From: Emcibacter sp. | GTDB taxonomy: Bacteria > Pseudomonadota > Alphaproteobacteria > Sphingomonadales > Emcibacteraceae | DNA: 64,000 nucleotides | NCBI GenBank assembly: GCA_021647465.1 | Contig: JAKIUQ010000013.1 | Location: 1-64,000, forward strand | Direction: 5' to 3' | Shown here: positions 17,164-26,454 of the stretch, one piece after another | Layout: each line of letters begins with the position of its first letter | Position numbering within the stretch: the first letter of the stretch is position 1 | Position numbers and translations under genes: made by a program | The notes under the pieces: model-generated | Databases searched by the model: none | What the model was told of the DNA's origin: nothing | Seen by the model: only the letters and a program-made list of their open reading frames with translations

Positions 17164-18279
17164 TTAGAATATAGAGCTGCCTGTGGCTTCTGCAACCCAT
17201 TTTTGAATAGTTACATGGGCTTTCTTTTTATCAAGCCTCTTGAAATGTTCAAAAGCCTTGGCCGTTTCGTCATCGGAAATTTCAGTTTCGATATTTTGTG
17301 CGGCGCGGGTAAGTTGGAAAATGGTTAAAAATACACTTTGATCTATGCCCGCAGCGCAGCAGGAAACAGCCAAGGCATCTGCGCCCCTGTTATAAAGAAA
17401 AGAACGCATTATTTTGCGGGGTACCTTGATCATTTTTGCAAAAGCAATCTCAAAGAGGGATGATTGCCCTTGATTTAAACATTTCATTAAAAACGCCGGT
17501 GATAATTTCTTGGCCTGATATAATTTGTTAACAAGAATAATTTCAGACTTCTCACTGGTCACCTGATTTGCGCCACCATTGGCGACTTCTTCAATTGTCG
17601 TGAGTAAAATTTCGTCAATATCAGATTCATTCAAGTCTAAATTTGTCAATATTGATTGTTTTAAATTATGCGATACCCATTGATACATTTTGGCGGCCAT
17701 TTCTGGTGGCAGGTCTGGTCGCTCAATGATTGGCGGCTGGAGAGGCTGCACATCTTTCGATTTTTCAATCAAATCGGCAAAGGAACTATTATCAATTTTT
17801 GCATCATGATTATTGAGCATAACGAGCAAAGTTTTGGTATTGCCGACGGTGACAAGTTCGCGGCAAACATTGGAAGACAGTTTTTGCCGGCTGGCTATAC
17901 TCAATTGATGTTGGGCTGTTTTATGCCGGATAACGTTAATCAGTTCACTATCGGAGAGTAATTTGCTTAATTCCAATACGGGCAGGGCAACGTCAATTTG
18001 GTCATTCGCCAGCAAGACAATTAAATCAAGCGGTGCTTCCTCACTCATCGCGAGGCGTTCCGCCAGTTTCTTGCGAACAGTCATTTCAACATTGTTGAGA
18101 AGTTTATCCAGAATCTCCGACATCAGGGTCTGCTCGGTTTGAGACAATTCTGTGTGATGCTCTTCCAGGAAATCAGTAATCTTATTGAACAGCAGGGATC
18201 GCCCCTCTGTGTTTTTTACGTAGGATAATTGGAGAATATTAGAAATTTTCTCGTTAAGATTTGGTTGCTCTAAAGTCAT
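17164..18279 (-). CDS. DUF2336 protein, copy 2
   Basis: A 371-aa paralogue of the protein at 13504, with the same landmarks: RKKLAERLAMSEEAPLDL, LANDQIDVALPVLELS, LINVIRHKTAQHQLSIASR and RPDLPPEMAAKMYQWVS. It is transcribed away from argC, upstream of nadK. It is soluble and helical throughout. The three copies differ substantially, so this is an old family expansion rather than a recent duplication. Function unknown. Confidence 0.88.
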   Translation of the reverse strand: MTLEQPNLNEKISNILQLSYVKNTEGRSLLFNKITDFLEEHHTELSQTEQTLMSEILDKLLNNVEMTVRKKLAERLAMSEEAPLDLIVLLANDQIDVALPVLELSKLLSDSELINVIRHKTAQHQLSIASRQKLSSNVCRELVTVGNTKTLLVMLNNHDAKIDNSSFADLIEKSKDVQPLQPPIIERPDLPPEMAAKMYQWVSHNLKQSILTNLDLNESDIDEILLTTIEEVANGGANQVTSEKSEIILVNKLYQAKKLSPAFLMKCLNQGQSSLFEIAFAKMIKVPRKIMRSFLYNRGADALAVSCCAAGIDQSVFLTIFQLTRAAQNIETEISDDETAKAFEHFKRLDKKKAHVTIQKWVAEATGSSIF

Positions 18280-18629
18280 ACTGCGCTGCGATTTCTGATC
18301 GGTTGGTTACTTATAAGATACTCATCATTTCATCATATGCTTTTGTGACTATATATTTCAATAGATTAATTTTACGTAAATCCTTAAGGACATTAGAAAA
18401 AATGACTTTAATAATCCGCGATTGAGAAGAATTTCAACCATGAGGTTCTAAGCTCTATTTGTAATTTCATAGTGACGATGTGAAAATTTAATCAGCAGAA
18501 AGTGATTGCCATAGAGGTGGCCCCAGAAAATAGGATATTATAAAAAAATATTCCCACAGATAGTTTTGAGTTTTCTTATTAAAAGGATTATATAATAGTA
18601 ATGTTTTTTATTAACCGTGGAAAATTCCA
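18280..18629. other. AT-rich divergent intergenic region
   Basis: This 350-bp gap separates DUF2336 copy 2 from argC and must hold both promoters. I see AT-rich sequence with no convincing open frame, tRNA or strong hairpin. Near argC, a TATAAT (18590-18595) could serve as a -10 element. Confidence 0.4.
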
Positions 18630-19760
18630 ATGACTGAGACATCCAAGAAAATCAGAGCTGCAATATTAGGCGCCAGTGGGTATACGGGGGCGGAGTTGAT
18701 CCGTTTGCTGGTGCGTCATCCCAATGTGGAAATTGTCCTGATGACGGCTGACCGCAAGGCGGGCCAGCCTGTTGAAACGGTCTATCCCCATTTAACGGGA
18801 CTTGGTCTGCCGGATTTAATCGCCATCAAGGATGTGGAATGGCCAGGGCTTGAACTGGATGTGGTATTTTGTGCCTTGCCCCATGCGACATCTCAGCAAA
18901 TTATCAAGGGTATTCTGCACGCCACGGGGCATGATTTTATCGATGAAATGATCATTGAACGTCCGGCGGATTATGCCAATGCCATTAAGGGGTCGGTCAA
19001 GGTGATCGACCTTTCGGCGGATTTCCGTCTGCGGGATATTGAGGTTTATACCAAATGGTATCTTGAATATCATCAGGCCCCCGAACTGCAAAAAGAAGCT
19101 GTTTACGGCCTGACCGAACATTACCGCGAAGAGATTAAAAACGCCCGGCTTGTGGCCTGCCCCGGATGCTATCCCACGGCGGCTTTGCTGGCCCTTATTC
19201 CGCCGCTTATGGGTAAGATAATCAAAAAGGACGGTATTATCATTGACGCAAAATCCGGCGCGAGCGGGGCGGGCCGCAGTTTGAAAGAAGCCAATTTATT
19301 TGCCGAGGTGTCAGAAGGTATGCACCCTTATGGCATTGCGGGTCATCGGCATTCTCCCGAAATCGAACAGGAGTTATCCCGCGCGTGGGGCGAAGATCTT
19401 ATGGTGACTTTCACACCGCATCTGGTGCCCATGAACAGGGGCGAGCTGGAAACGATTTATGTGACCCTGCAGGACGGGCAGACGGTCGCTGATCTGCGGG
19501 AAAATCTGGCCACAGCTTATCAGGATGAAGATTTTGTCCATGTGGTGGCAGAAGGCGTGGTTCCGGCGACCCGCCATGTGAGAGGCTCCAATCAATGCCT
19601 GATCGGGATTTTTGAAGACCGGGTGCCGAACCGTGCCATCATTGTGGTGGTCATTGATAACCTGATCAAGGGATCATCGGGGCAAGCCATCCAGAATATG
19701 AATATTATGTTTGGCCTGACAGAAAATCTTGCGCTGGAGCAGGCTCCATTGTTCCCATAA
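18630..19760 (+). CDS. argC: N-acetyl-gamma-glutamyl-phosphate reductase
   Basis: ArgC reduces N-acetylglutamyl phosphate to the semialdehyde with NADPH in arginine synthesis. N-terminal GASGYTGAELIRLL binds NADP, and the catalytic Cys lies in LVACPGCYPT. At 376 aa it is about 25-30 residues longer than usual; the extra residues form an insertion (about 96-118) between FCALPHATSQQ and VIDLSADFRLRD, a region normally joined by a short loop. The frame is intact on both sides. The gamma carbonic anhydrase gene follows 25 nt later. Confidence 0.96.
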   Translation: MTETSKKIRAAILGASGYTGAELIRLLVRHPNVEIVLMTADRKAGQPVETVYPHLTGLGLPDLIAIKDVEWPGLELDVVFCALPHATSQQIIKGILHATGHDFIDEMIIERPADYANAIKGSVKVIDLSADFRLRDIEVYTKWYLEYHQAPELQKEAVYGLTEHYREEIKNARLVACPGCYPTAALLALIPPLMGKIIKKDGIIIDAKSGASGAGRSLKEANLFAEVSEGMHPYGIAGHRHSPEIEQELSRAWGEDLMVTFTPHLVPMNRGELETIYVTLQDGQTVADLRENLATAYQDEDFVHVVAEGVVPATRHVRGSNQCLIGIFEDRVPNRAIIVVVIDNLIKGSSGQAIQNMNIMFGLTENLALEQAPLFP

Positions 19761-19785
19761 AACCCCATGGAAGGCAGAGAGCCAT

Positions 19786-20343
19786 ATGGTACAAGAAGAC
19801 TTCAGGCCCGCCCCCGGCGGCGGAAAACTATACAGCTTTAACGGCATATGGCCAACTTTGGGGCGGGGCGTTTTCATCGCCCCCGGCGCGCGTATCATCG
19901 GTGATGTGGAAATTGGCGATAAATCCAGTATCTGGTTCAATTGCGTTTTGCGCGGCGATGTCAATCATATCCGTGTTGGTCGAGGCAGCAATATTCAAGA
20001 TGGCACCGTCGTTCATGTGGAAGGCGAAGGCGCGGCCACGCTGATTGGGGATAACGTTCTGATTGGCCATAGCGCAATGATCCATGGCACCATTATCGAA
20101 GACCGGGGTTTTATTGGCCTTGGCGCGGTGACCATGGACGGCTGCGTGATCGAAGGTGATGGCATGGTGGCAGCGGGGGCTTTGCTCAGTCCGGGAAAAC
20201 GGGTTCGGGCGCGGGAATTATGGGTCGGCAGGCCCGCCAGGAAAATACGTGACCTGGATGACGGGGCATTGGAAGGCATGATGGCGGGGACAATCGGCTA
20301 TCAGCAGCTTGCCGAAAAATATCTGCGGGAATATTCTTCTTAA
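19786..20343 (+). CDS. Gamma-class carbonic anhydrase-like hexapeptide protein
   Basis: A 185-aa left-handed beta-helix protein. The gamma-CA residues are visible: RGDVNHIRVG, the three metal-binding His in VVHVE and IGHSAMIHG, and repeated hexapeptides through residue 150. ATG 19786 is preferred over an upstream frame extension because it follows AAGGCAGAG and starts the conserved fold. Family members are called YrdA/CaiE-like; many have no proven carbonic anhydrase activity. Probably co-transcribed with argC. Confidence 0.92.
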   Translation: MVQEDFRPAPGGGKLYSFNGIWPTLGRGVFIAPGARIIGDVEIGDKSSIWFNCVLRGDVNHIRVGRGSNIQDGTVVHVEGEGAATLIGDNVLIGHSAMIHGTIIEDRGFIGLGAVTMDGCVIEGDGMVAAGALLSPGKRVRARELWVGRPARKIRDLDDGALEGMMAGTIGYQQLAEKYLREYSS

Positions 20344-20585
20344 TCCGTAACGGTCGCATTCTCTAGGGCGGTGGCGGCTTCGCCTAAAATACGGCCTTGC
20401 AGGGATAATTCGAGAAAACGGACATAATCTTTTGGCTTCGAAATTTTCTTTTTGGCAATGGATATTATTTCGAGAGAATTTGTCGCATTCAGATCATATT
20501 TTTGAATGAGCAGGATCATCTCAGAACTTAATTCTTCAAGTTCCTTGCGGATAGATGTGAGTGTCAGTGGTTCGGAAGATAGCAT
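20340..20585 (-). CDS. Small helical protein, unknown
   Basis: An 81-aa acidic, helix-rich protein convergent with the gamma carbonic anhydrase gene, with stop codons overlapping by four bases. I do not recognise a family. It has no signal peptide, cysteine pair or membrane segment. The compact fit between neighbours and soluble-protein composition support a real gene; function cannot be inferred. Confidence 0.55.
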   Translation of the reverse strand: MLSSEPLTLTSIRKELEELSSEMILLIQKYDLNATNSLEIISIAKKKISKPKDYVRFLELSLQGRILGEAATALENATVTD

Positions 20586-20743
20586 ATTCTGCCCCTGTTT
20601 TTTATATTTTACATATACGATATCTGAAGGAAAAATTGTGAAATATTTTGCATAAAAAGTTATTAATTCAAAGTTTTCCCGCGTAAACCAACATGTATTT
20701 CAAATGCATGTATTGTTTATGATGTTAAATGTTTTTATATTTT

Positions 20744-20757
20744 TTGACACAGATCAA
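20744..20757 (+). promoter_or_regulatory. FNR/Anr-like box upstream of ompW
   Basis: TTGAC-N4-ATCAA differs by one base from the FNR consensus TTGAT-N4-ATCAA. It lies 63 bp before the ompW start codon. FNR control of ompW is known in enterobacteria, so oxygen-dependent control here is a reasonable inference. The site geometry relative to the start site cannot be read. Confidence 0.6.
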
Positions 20758-20820
20758 AGATGTTATGAGGCTATCCCCTTAAAAGTTTCTCTTGAAATCA
20801 ATTAACCGAGGAAACTAAAA

Positions 20821-21456
20821 ATGACCCATACACTTTTAAAATCTGTCAGCATCGCGGCCCTGATCGCTTCTGCTGTTCCTATGACCGCCGCAGCGAAGGA
20901 AGCGGGTGACTTATTGATGCGGGCGCGCGTTATTTATGTTGCACCGGACGAAAGTGCGACCACGTCTATTGGCGGCACTGTTGGCCTTAATAATGACGTT
21001 GTTCCTGAGCTGGATTTTACATATTTCCTGACGGATAATGTTGGTGTTGAGCTTATTCTGGCGACAACAAAACATTCTGCAACGGCTATTAATACGGCGC
21101 TTGGGGCATCTGTAGAGCTTGGCAATGCCATGCTATTGCCGCCGACATTAACGCTGCAATATCATTTTAATCCAAAGGGCGGTGTAAGCCCCTATGTTGG
21201 TGCCGGCATTAATTATACTTTCTTCTATAGCGAAAATGCGGCGGGCGGTGCCATTACGGATATTGATCTTAAGGATAGCTTTGGCTTGGTTCTTCAGGCG
21301 GGCGTTGACTTTAAAGTGAATGATAAATGGTCTTTTAATGTAGATCTGAAGAAAATCTGGCTGAATACCGATGTCAGCATAAACGGCGGCGGCGTGACGG
21401 CAGAACTTGATATTAACCCTTGGGTTATGGGCGTTGGCTTTGGCTATAGTTTTTAA
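20821..21456 (+). CDS. ompW: OmpW-family outer membrane protein
   Basis: A 211-aa protein with a cleavable signal peptide (cut near AAAKEA, residue 25) and an eight-stranded beta-barrel pattern. OmpW landmarks are PELDFTYFLTDNVGVELI, LPPTLTLQYHF, SPYVGAGINYTFF and a C-terminal aromatic (GFGYSF). OmpW forms a small hydrophobic channel in the outer membrane. It has its own terminator (21486) and an FNR-like site upstream, so it is probably a single-gene unit controlled by oxygen supply. Confidence 0.95.
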   Translation: MTHTLLKSVSIAALIASAVPMTAAAKEAGDLLMRARVIYVAPDESATTSIGGTVGLNNDVVPELDFTYFLTDNVGVELILATTKHSATAINTALGASVELGNAMLLPPTLTLQYHFNPKGGVSPYVGAGINYTFFYSENAAGGAITDIDLKDSFGLVLQAGVDFKVNDKWSFNVDLKKIWLNTDVSINGGGVTAELDINPWVMGVGFGYSF

Positions 21457-21485
21457 GGCCTTTAATTAATGGCCAATTTTTCCAG

Positions 21486-21514
21486 CGCCTCCCGATTTTC
21501 GGGGGGCGTTTTTT
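21486..21514 (+). terminator. Rho-independent terminator of ompW
   Basis: A 10-bp stem CGCCTCCCGA / TCGGGGGGCG (one G-T pair) with a TTT loop is followed by six T, 29 bases after the ompW stop. Confidence 0.9.
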
Positions 21515-21603
21515 ATTTTAACCTCTAACAGGGCAGGAGATAACCATGGGTGAAAAAGCATGGTGGTCAGGGCATTGGCGGCTGGTTTTGGTGGGTCGGA
21601 AGT

Positions 21604-21822
21604 CTATGCGTCCGGTTCCATAAGGCGGTGAAGATGAACCACCACATATTTTGTCATGGCATCATCCACGCTGGCATGGCTTGCACTTTTCCAGGCTTCA
21701 TAGGCTTTTTTATAGCTGGAGAAGATGCCAACGATATCCAGATTATCCGGATCTGCAAAGTCTAATGTTTGGGGGTCGTTAACTTTTCCGCCAAATACGA
21801 GCTGTAAAAGATTGTCGGCCAT
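21604..21822 (-). CDS. DUF4170 family protein
   Basis: A 72-aa protein starting MADNLLQLVFGG, the usual start of the alphaproteobacterial DUF4170 family. The C-terminal half (IFSSYKKAYEAWKSASHASVDDAMTKYVVV) matches its Y-x-x-A-x-x-x-W and VDD-x-x-x-(K/R)Y pattern. The frame remains open to 21915, but ATG 21822 begins the conserved part. The function of this family is unknown. Confidence 0.8.
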   Translation of the reverse strand: MADNLLQLVFGGKVNDPQTLDFADPDNLDIVGIFSSYKKAYEAWKSASHASVDDAMTKYVVVHLHRLMEPDA

Positions 21823-21968
21823 TCTTACGTCTTTCAGGTCATTGAAAATCATGCGGAACAAGTGAAATATTTCATCCGGACGGCCGATTTTCTGGTTTAT
21901 TAAAAAATTGTGCAATACATAACGCTAAACACCATACAGCGCAATAGGTCAATAAAACGTATAGGGAT

Positions 21969-22793
21969 TTATTTTAGCTCGGTTTTATCGTTTTCCTTGC
22001 TATCGTCGGCAACTATTATGTTGTTATTCACAATGGATTGCATAAAACTTATCAGGCCTGACATACCGCTTTCTGCAATACGCGATGAAAAATCATCCCT
22101 TTGGGTGCGGGCCATGCTGATGCCCTCTATTTTAACATCAATGATTTTATAACGGCGTTCTTCAGGGGCATTTTCTCCTGCTGTATCTTTAGGGGTCGAA
22201 GCGATGACAGGCCGAACCCGCCAGTCAACATCATAAGATTTTTCTTCGCCGTCGATAACTTTGGTTCTGATGTACAGGTCTCTCTTGCCATTGGGCAGCG
22301 TTTTGCCGACACGCACTTCCCGGGTATCAAGCTTTGTCAGGCGGCTTGTATAGACCTTAACCAGATATTCGGGGAACAGGGCGTAATAATGATCTAAATT
22401 GGCCTTGGTGGCTTGTTTTCTGTGGCGGCCCAGGGAAATTTTTCCAATATAATTGACATCGAAGCCTTCCAGCAGAATGCCGCGAAAGCGGACTTCCTGA
22501 TCTGCGATGCTGCTGTCGCTGTCTTTTAAGCTGGTCAAGGCTTTGTTGGCCAATCTCTGAATGAAGTCAGCGGCTTCCTTTTGTACTTCAGGATTTTCGT
22601 TAAGTTTTTCTTTTTTCTCAATGGCCCAGAGGTTTTGGGCCCAAAACAGGGTGGTTAACAAGAGGGCCGTTGAGAGTGTTAACATAAACATTCTCAAAAA
22701 ATGCCTTTTGGGGGCAAGTGTTTTCGCTCTGGGTATATTCGTCATTGTTGGCGTCTTCCGCATTTCCATCATCATCCATAGTGAGTGTGACAT
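21969..22793 (-). CDS. MlaC-like ABC transporter substrate-binding protein
   Basis: A protein of up to 274 aa with an N-terminal export signal (hydrophobic MFMLTLSTALLLTTLFW after a basic stretch) and an MlaC/Ttg2D fold: AADFIQRLANKALTSL, FRGILLEGFDVNYIGKISLG, and YKIIDVKIEGISMARTQRDDF. MlaC carries phospholipids across the periplasm to maintain outer-membrane asymmetry. No mlaD/E/F genes are nearby, so it is an orphan here. The true start may be an internal ATG nearer the signal peptide. Confidence 0.88.
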   Translation of the reverse strand: MSHSLWMMMEMRKTPTMTNIPRAKTLAPKRHFLRMFMLTLSTALLLTTLFWAQNLWAIEKKEKLNENPEVQKEAADFIQRLANKALTSLKDSDSSIADQEVRFRGILLEGFDVNYIGKISLGRHRKQATKANLDHYYALFPEYLVKVYTSRLTKLDTREVRVGKTLPNGKRDLYIRTKVIDGEEKSYDVDWRVRPVIASTPKDTAGENAPEERRYKIIDVKIEGISMARTQRDDFSSRIAESGMSGLISFMQSIVNNNIIVADDSKENDKTELK

Positions 22794-22887
22794 ATTATAT
22801 AGCCATTATTTTATAATTTTTTAGTTAAATCGTAAAATTATTTATTATGCCGAAGGGGCGGACAGTTGAGATCGGGTGGGACAGGTG

Positions 22888-22922
22888 AAAAAAAAGCACT
22901 GATACCTCAGGCACCAGTGCTT
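22888..22922 (-). terminator. Terminator of cytochrome c gene
   Basis: On the minus strand AAGCACTG pairs with CAGTGCTT, the stem extends inward (GGTGCC/GGTATC with wobbles) to a 3-nt loop, and eight T follow (22888-22895). Confidence 0.88.
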
Positions 22923-22944
22923 AAAAATTTATCTTAAAAAAAAA

Positions 22945-23340
22945 TTATTTAAGTGTTTTCAAGTAAGCAATCACATTCGCGCGATCTTTGGGCTTTTTCA
23001 AGCCAGCAAAACTCATTTTTGTTTTTTTAACCAGTTTCTTTGGCTTCTTCAGGAAAAGATCCAATGTGGCCTCGTCCCATGTCAGGCCGGATTTTTTCAT
23101 AGCGGCAGAGAATTTAAAACCTTCCATATGAGCGGCCTTGAGGCCGACAATGCCGAATAAATTTGGTCCAACAAGGTTTTTGCCGCCTTGATCAACGGTG
23201 TGACAGGCTTTGCATTTTTTAAAAACCTTTGCCCCTTTAACGGGGTCACCTATAATGGCATCACCTTCGGCGAAGGCAGCGCTTGAAAGTGATATTGCTG
23301 CCATGACAGCCACTGACAACATTAGAAATATACGTTTCAT
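22945..23340 (-). CDS. Class I c-type cytochrome
   Basis: A 131-aa periplasmic cytochrome with signal peptide (cut near AFAEGD) and one heme site CKACH. The axial Met is in TKMSFAGL. The overall pattern (GPNLFGIVG, YLKTLK at the end) is that of mitochondrial-type cytochrome c2/c550, a soluble electron carrier to terminal oxidases. It is single, with its own terminator. Confidence 0.95.
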   Translation of the reverse strand: MKRIFLMLSVAVMAAISLSSAAFAEGDAIIGDPVKGAKVFKKCKACHTVDQGGKNLVGPNLFGIVGLKAAHMEGFKFSAAMKKSGLTWDEATLDLFLKKPKKLVKKTKMSFAGLKKPKDRANVIAYLKTLK

Positions 23341-23494
23341 TACTTAGTCCTTTTGCAATTCAATATTTGATAAAAAAAGATTTTAGATACGCCTTTTTAA
23401 CACTCCACTTCTTAACGAATAGTGAGGAAAATTCAAGTTTTATTTATATTGATAAAACTTTATGACCAAATCATGTTCTTTGAGCGGGAAAATG

Positions 23495-23523
23495 CCAAAG
23501 CGGGCATATGACGCCCCCTTTGG
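23495..23523 (-). terminator. Terminator-like hairpin after alanine symporter
   Basis: Minus-strand arms of 11 bases (23513-23523 and 23495-23505) pair at 10 of 11 positions around a 7-nt loop, followed by TTTT. It lies 22 nt past the symporter stop. Confidence 0.65.
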
Positions 23524-23544
23524 TAAATGATATATTCTTTGACT

Positions 23545-25098
23545 TTATGTGGTTTCAGAAGCTGAGATATCCCGGTTGGATTTGATTTCACCGCTTTTGA
23601 TTTTGCCCATGAAGGAAATCATGCATTGCCGAACAACAGGCGCCAGAACGACGACACCAATCAGGTTGGGAATGGCCATGGAAAACAGGGCCGCGTCAGA
23701 AAAATTGACAACTTCTGTCAAGGACATGGTCGCCCCGATCACGGTGACGCTGCAGAATAACAGCTTATAGACGATTTCCATCTGCTTGCTTTTTCCAAAC
23801 AAGAAAGTCCATGCCTTTATACCGTAATAGGACCAGGTGATCATGGTGGAAAAAGCAAAAAGAAACACGGCTACGGCCAATATATAGGGGAACCAGGCAT
23901 AAACCGATGCAAAGGCTTCCGAGGTTAGCTTGACGCCGCTCAATCCGCTGCCGTCCAGATAAACCCCCGTAATGACAATGACAAGTGCCGTCATGGTGCA
24001 AACGATAACCGTATCGATAAAAGGCTCCAGCAGAGAAACCAGTCCTTCGGTCGCAGGCTCGCTCGTTTTCACAGCCGCATGGGCAATTGGCGCTGATCCA
24101 ATGCCGGCTTCATTAGAGAAGGTTGCCCGGCGCATGCCCTGAATCATCACACCGATGATGCCGCCGTACGCGGCCTCAGGCGCGAAGGCCCCATTGATAA
24201 TCGTCATAAAGGCTTCTGGAATTTTCTCGTAATATCCAAACAGGATGCTGAGGGCGGCAACCAGATAGAGAATACACATGATCGGCACCAGTTTTGAGGT
24301 AACCTTTGCGATGGATTTGATGCCGCCAATGATGACGAGCCCCACCAGAATTGCCATGCCAAGGCCAAACACCCAACGATAATCCGTGAAGAAACTCGTG
24401 CTGTCGCCGGCAACAATTTGAAATTGTTCAATGGTTTGGCTGATTTGGAAAATATTGCCGCCGCCAAATGAGGCAAAGACGCAGCAGATAGAGAAGATAA
24501 CCGCCAGTGTCATGCCAAGGCGCGGCATGCCTTTTTCGGCGAAACCGGCTTTCAGGTAATGCATGGGCCCGCCTGATATGGTGCCATCCTCATGGACGAC
24601 ACGATATTTAACGCCCAGCGTACATTCGGCAAATTTTGCGGACATGCCAAGAAGGCCAACGATGATCATCCAGACCGTGGCTCCGGGACCGCCAAGGCTG
24701 ATGGCCACGGCAACGCCGCCGATATTACCAAGCCCCACCGTCCCTGATAATGCGGCAGACAAGGCCTGAAAATGGGTGACTTCGCCGGCATCTTCCTTTT
24801 TGGTGTAATCCCCCCTGACCACTTTTAAGGCCGTTGTAAAGCCGCGAATATTGATGAATCTAAAATAAATCGTACAAAAAATACTGCCCGCTGCCAACCA
24901 GAGCACAATCAGTGGCAGGGATTGCCCGTCAACCTGAATAGCGGTAAAAATAACATCTGAATAGAAACCGGTGAAGGGTTGAATAAAGTCATTTAACGCC
25001 TGGTCAAAGTCTTTCGCATTGAATGCATGAGCGGAAGCAGGCATCAGTCCGGAAAATAACGCTATACTAATGATAGCTCGTTTTAGATTTGATATCAT
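23545..25098 (-). CDS. Alanine/glycine:cation symporter (AGCS family)
   Basis: A 517-aa inner-membrane transporter with about ten hydrophobic segments. Family signatures GTVGLGNIGGVAVAISLGGPGA (split here around LGN-IGG, residues about 115-135) and the FSNEAGIGSAPIAHA block are present. An N-terminal hydrophobic stretch ending in SAHAF looks like a cleavable or first membrane segment. AGCS proteins take up alanine or glycine with Na+. It is transcribed alone. Confidence 0.93.
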   Translation of the reverse strand: MISNLKRAIISIALFSGLMPASAHAFNAKDFDQALNDFIQPFTGFYSDVIFTAIQVDGQSLPLIVLWLAAGSIFCTIYFRFINIRGFTTALKVVRGDYTKKEDAGEVTHFQALSAALSGTVGLGNIGGVAVAISLGGPGATVWMIIVGLLGMSAKFAECTLGVKYRVVHEDGTISGGPMHYLKAGFAEKGMPRLGMTLAVIFSICCVFASFGGGNIFQISQTIEQFQIVAGDSTSFFTDYRWVFGLGMAILVGLVIIGGIKSIAKVTSKLVPIMCILYLVAALSILFGYYEKIPEAFMTIINGAFAPEAAYGGIIGVMIQGMRRATFSNEAGIGSAPIAHAAVKTSEPATEGLVSLLEPFIDTVIVCTMTALVIVITGVYLDGSGLSGVKLTSEAFASVYAWFPYILAVAVFLFAFSTMITWSYYGIKAWTFLFGKSKQMEIVYKLLFCSVTVIGATMSLTEVVNFSDAALFSMAIPNLIGVVVLAPVVRQCMISFMGKIKSGEIKSNRDISASETT

Positions 25099-25316
25099 AA
25101 ATATCCCCTAAAAAATTACAGTTTATACTGAATAATGTTGTTTATTTTTAATTATGTCGCTTCTTATAGCGTAAATTAACGACAGTTTAACCTCTTTTAT
25201 GAAAAATAGGGCTCTGAAATATACATACTATTAAAGTTACCGTATGATTTTTTAAGGTTACATCATGCGGGACGGCAGGAAATATACAACTGCCCCAAAT
25301 AAAGGCAACGGATTCA

Positions 25317-26438
25317 ATGACTGAACATTTAACTAACTCGGACATCAAAGCGTTACTCAGCAACCCAACGCCTGAGAATCGCGCGGAAGCGGCGAAAGTC
25401 GTCAGTGAGAAATTTAATTCAGGGGACTTAAGCGATAGTGAACGTGAAATCGCCCAGGATATTTTCAAGGTTATGGTTCGGGATGCGGAAGAACGGGTTC
25501 GCGCCGCCTTGTCGGATAGTTTGAAAGATAATCCAGAAATTCCCCATGATGTTGCGGTTGCCTTGGCCAATGACGTGGTGGGCGTTGCGGGGCCTATGCT
25601 CGAATGCTCAGAAGTTCTGACCGATGAGGATTTGAAAGAAATCATCACAAGCCAAGGCGCAGATAGCCAGATTGCCATTGCAAGACGGGAAAATCTGTCG
25701 GCTGATCTTACCGACGCTATTGTTGAAAATAGTGACAGTGAAGAGGTGATCGCGACATTAGTATCCAATGAAGGGGCTGACCTTAAGGAAGGCACCATGA
25801 GCAAGGTCATGGATAAATACGGGGAGGTTGAGGCCGTAAGTGATTCTCTTGCGGGTCGCGCCCAGTTGCCCATAAGTGTCGCAGAACGCCTGGTGTCACT
25901 TGTCTCTGAAAAAGTGCGGGATCATTTGGTCACCAAACATGAGATGACCCCGAATATGGTCATGGATCTCTTTTTAAGCGCGCGCGAACGGGCCACCGTC
26001 AGCTTGCTCAGCGACGGCGCAGATGTCATGGACGTCCGGCGTCTGGTAGAGCAATTGCACAGCAATGGCCGCCTGACGGAAACACTTATTTTTCGGGCTA
26101 TCTGCATGGGAGACGTCGTCTTTTTCGAGGCCGCTCTTGCAAAATTATGCAATATTCCTGTGAGCAGTGCGTATAAATTAATCCATGATCGCGGCAACAT
26201 GGGGATTGAAGCCATTTACCGTCAATGTAAGTTGTCGCCGCAAATGTTGCCCATCGTACAGGCCGCCTTAAGTGTCACGAAAGATATGGAAACCAGCGCC
26301 AGCGAAGATCGGGATAGATTCCAGCAACGTATGCTTGAGCGTATGTTGACCAATTGTGAAGATGATTTTGACCCTGAAAATCTGGATTATTTCATTACAA
26401 AACTGGGGTCTTCAAAAAACGGTAACGAGGCCGCGTAA
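25317..26438 (+). CDS. DUF2336 protein, copy 3
   Basis: A 373-aa third member of the family at 13504 and 17164, with ERVRAALSDSLK, LANDVVGVAGPMLECSEVL, LKEIITSQGADSQIAIARR and AQLPISVAERLVSLVS. It is more acidic than the others and has a longer C-terminal tail. It is convergent with the TipN-like gene. A long opposite-strand open frame here is a shadow. Function unknown. Confidence 0.87.
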   Translation: MTEHLTNSDIKALLSNPTPENRAEAAKVVSEKFNSGDLSDSEREIAQDIFKVMVRDAEERVRAALSDSLKDNPEIPHDVAVALANDVVGVAGPMLECSEVLTDEDLKEIITSQGADSQIAIARRENLSADLTDAIVENSDSEEVIATLVSNEGADLKEGTMSKVMDKYGEVEAVSDSLAGRAQLPISVAERLVSLVSEKVRDHLVTKHEMTPNMVMDLFLSARERATVSLLSDGADVMDVRRLVEQLHSNGRLTETLIFRAICMGDVVFFEAALAKLCNIPVSSAYKLIHDRGNMGIEAIYRQCKLSPQMLPIVQAALSVTKDMETSASEDRDRFQQRMLERMLTNCEDDFDPENLDYFITKLGSSKNGNEAA

Positions 26439-26454
26439 CAGAATATTCACGAGA

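Noticed and set aside
25187..25873. 228-aa minus-strand open frame
   Set aside because: It lies antisense to DUF2336 copy 3, is Ser-rich in the way of frame shadows, and has no recognisable motif.
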